DNA of 64,000 nucleotides, from positions 3,224,001 through 3,288,000 of the forward strand of contig NC_018691.1 in the NCBI RefSeq assembly GCF_000300005.1, in the 5' to 3' direction. The notes beneath the pieces were generated by a model. It saw nothing but the letters and a program-made list of their open reading frames with translations. It did no database searches and was not told where the DNA came from. Below, one piece after another: positions 63,374-64,000 of this stretch (position 1 is the first letter of the stretch; each line of letters starts with the position of its first letter). The position numbers and the translations under genes were made by a program. This stretch comes from Alloalcanivorax dieselolei B5 (lineage in GTDB: Bacteria > Pseudomonadota > Gammaproteobacteria > Pseudomonadales > Alcanivoracaceae).

Positions 63374-64000
63374 TTGGCCAGGCAATTACCCGCAACGCGG
63401 TGATTCTCGGTCTGTTCGCCATCGGCACCGCCGCCACTCTGGCACTGACCAACCAGGCCACCCGGCAGCGAGTGGAGTGCAACCGGCAAAGCGCCCTGGC
63501 GGACGCTCTGGCCCAGGTGATGCCGCCGGCCCGGCACGACAATCCGCTATTGGATGACAGCATTACCGTCACCGACCCTTTGTTGGGCCACGGCGAACAT
63601 CAGCTCTACCGCGCCCGTCTTGGCGGCGAGGCCAGCGGCGCGGTACTGGAAGCGGTGGCGCCGGACGGCTACGGTGGTGATATCCGTTTGATCGTCGGTG
63701 TCGACCATGACGGCACCATACTCGGCGTGCGAGTGGTGCCACCGCATAATGAAACACCGGGCCTGGGCGATAATATCGAGATTCGCAAATCCGACTGGAT
63801 TCTGGGATTCAATGGCGCGTCCCTGGAACAGCCATCCACTCCAGGTTGGGCAGTGAAGAAGGATGGCGGCCGGTTTGACAGTTTCACCGGTGCCACCATC
63901 ACCCCCCGGGCGGTGGTAAGCGCCGTACATGGCGCCCTGCGTTACTATCAGGCACACGGAGATGAGGTGTTCAAGACGCCCGCCCAAGCGCAGACAACGG
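63370..64000 (+). CDS. rsxG: electron transport complex subunit RsxG/RnfG (cut by window edge)
   Basis: The first 210 residues are visible. A membrane helix (about 10-28) is followed by a periplasmic FMN-binding domain with the GLGDNIEIRKSDWI segment near 131 and the FMN-attachment site FTGATIT, whose threonine is T176. The canonical S/TGAT motif is kept. rsxE is expected just beyond the edge. Start ATG 63370 overlaps the rsxD stop. Confidence 0.92.
   Translation, partial: MIGQAITRNAVILGLFAIGTAATLALTNQATRQRVECNRQSALADALAQVMPPARHDNPLLDDSITVTDPLLGHGEHQLYRARLGGEASGAVLEAVAPDGYGGDIRLIVGVDHDGTILGVRVVPPHNETPGLGDNIEIRKSDWILGFNGASLEQPSTPGWAVKKDGGRFDSFTGATITPRAVVSAVHGALRYYQAHGDEVFKTPAQAQTT

Overview
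The window is GC-rich chromosomal DNA of a gammaproteobacterium. Gene content and order (the hda/DUF2066/purMN/DUF3108 block, a PA4469-like gene beside a Mn-type sodA, the PA0069 radical SAM family, Rsx/Rnf genes, separate fadA and fadB-like genes, a patatin lipase, LigE) fit a Pseudomonas relative, most probably Alcanivoracaceae (Alcanivorax or Alloalcanivorax type). I infer this from gene content, not from a marker-gene search. Most of the window is core housekeeping DNA. No prophage, complete insertion sequence, CRISPR array or rRNA gene was seen.

Layout. Positions 1-5400 hold a fatty-acid beta-oxidation pair (fadA and a truncated fadB-like gene, minus strand), an oxidative-stress pair behind a candidate Fur box, an odd protein with two tandem glutaredoxin/GST-N domains, and smrA. 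Positions 5400-14600 hold sthA, hda, purMN with two DUF3108 genes, dcd, an Mrp/ApbC iron-sulfur carrier and a SIMPL protein. Positions 14900-21450 hold a patatin lipase, a 1-Cys peroxiredoxin, a divergent LysR/MDR-reductase pair, a SUKH-like protein and a methyltransferase. Positions 21500-24150 are gene-poor: small exported proteins, tRNA-Gly(CCC) with its own promoter and terminator, and a 3 x 74-bp tandem repeat of hairpins. Positions 24071-26163 carry an unrecognised two-gene unit: a PhnD-like binding protein and a two-TM protein with a cytoplasmic winged-helix-like domain, behind a Pho-box-like site. Positions 28000-38000 hold a rhodanese/MarR pair with clear palindromic operators, then a formate module: fdhD, a soluble NAD-dependent molybdenum formate dehydrogenase fdsGBAD, a ModE/LysR-like regulator and an oxalate/formate-family MFS carrier.

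Positions 38000-52500 hold LigE, rsmC, slt, a 1008-residue DUF748/AsmA-like protein, hydrolases, a radical SAM protein and a PhoD phosphatase. A 285-bp nested inverted-repeat element lies at 48454-48738. Positions 52600-64000 hold a hybrid 7TM sensor kinase, metG, a Spy/CpxP-like protein and the Rsx/Rnf operon (rsxABCD and partial rsxG), which runs off the right edge.

For novelty, the best candidates are the two-gene sensor unit at 24 to 26 kb, the nested inverted-repeat element, the 74-bp hairpin array, and a recurring pattern of imperfect 14-17 bp tandem duplications placed just outside or at the ends of genes.
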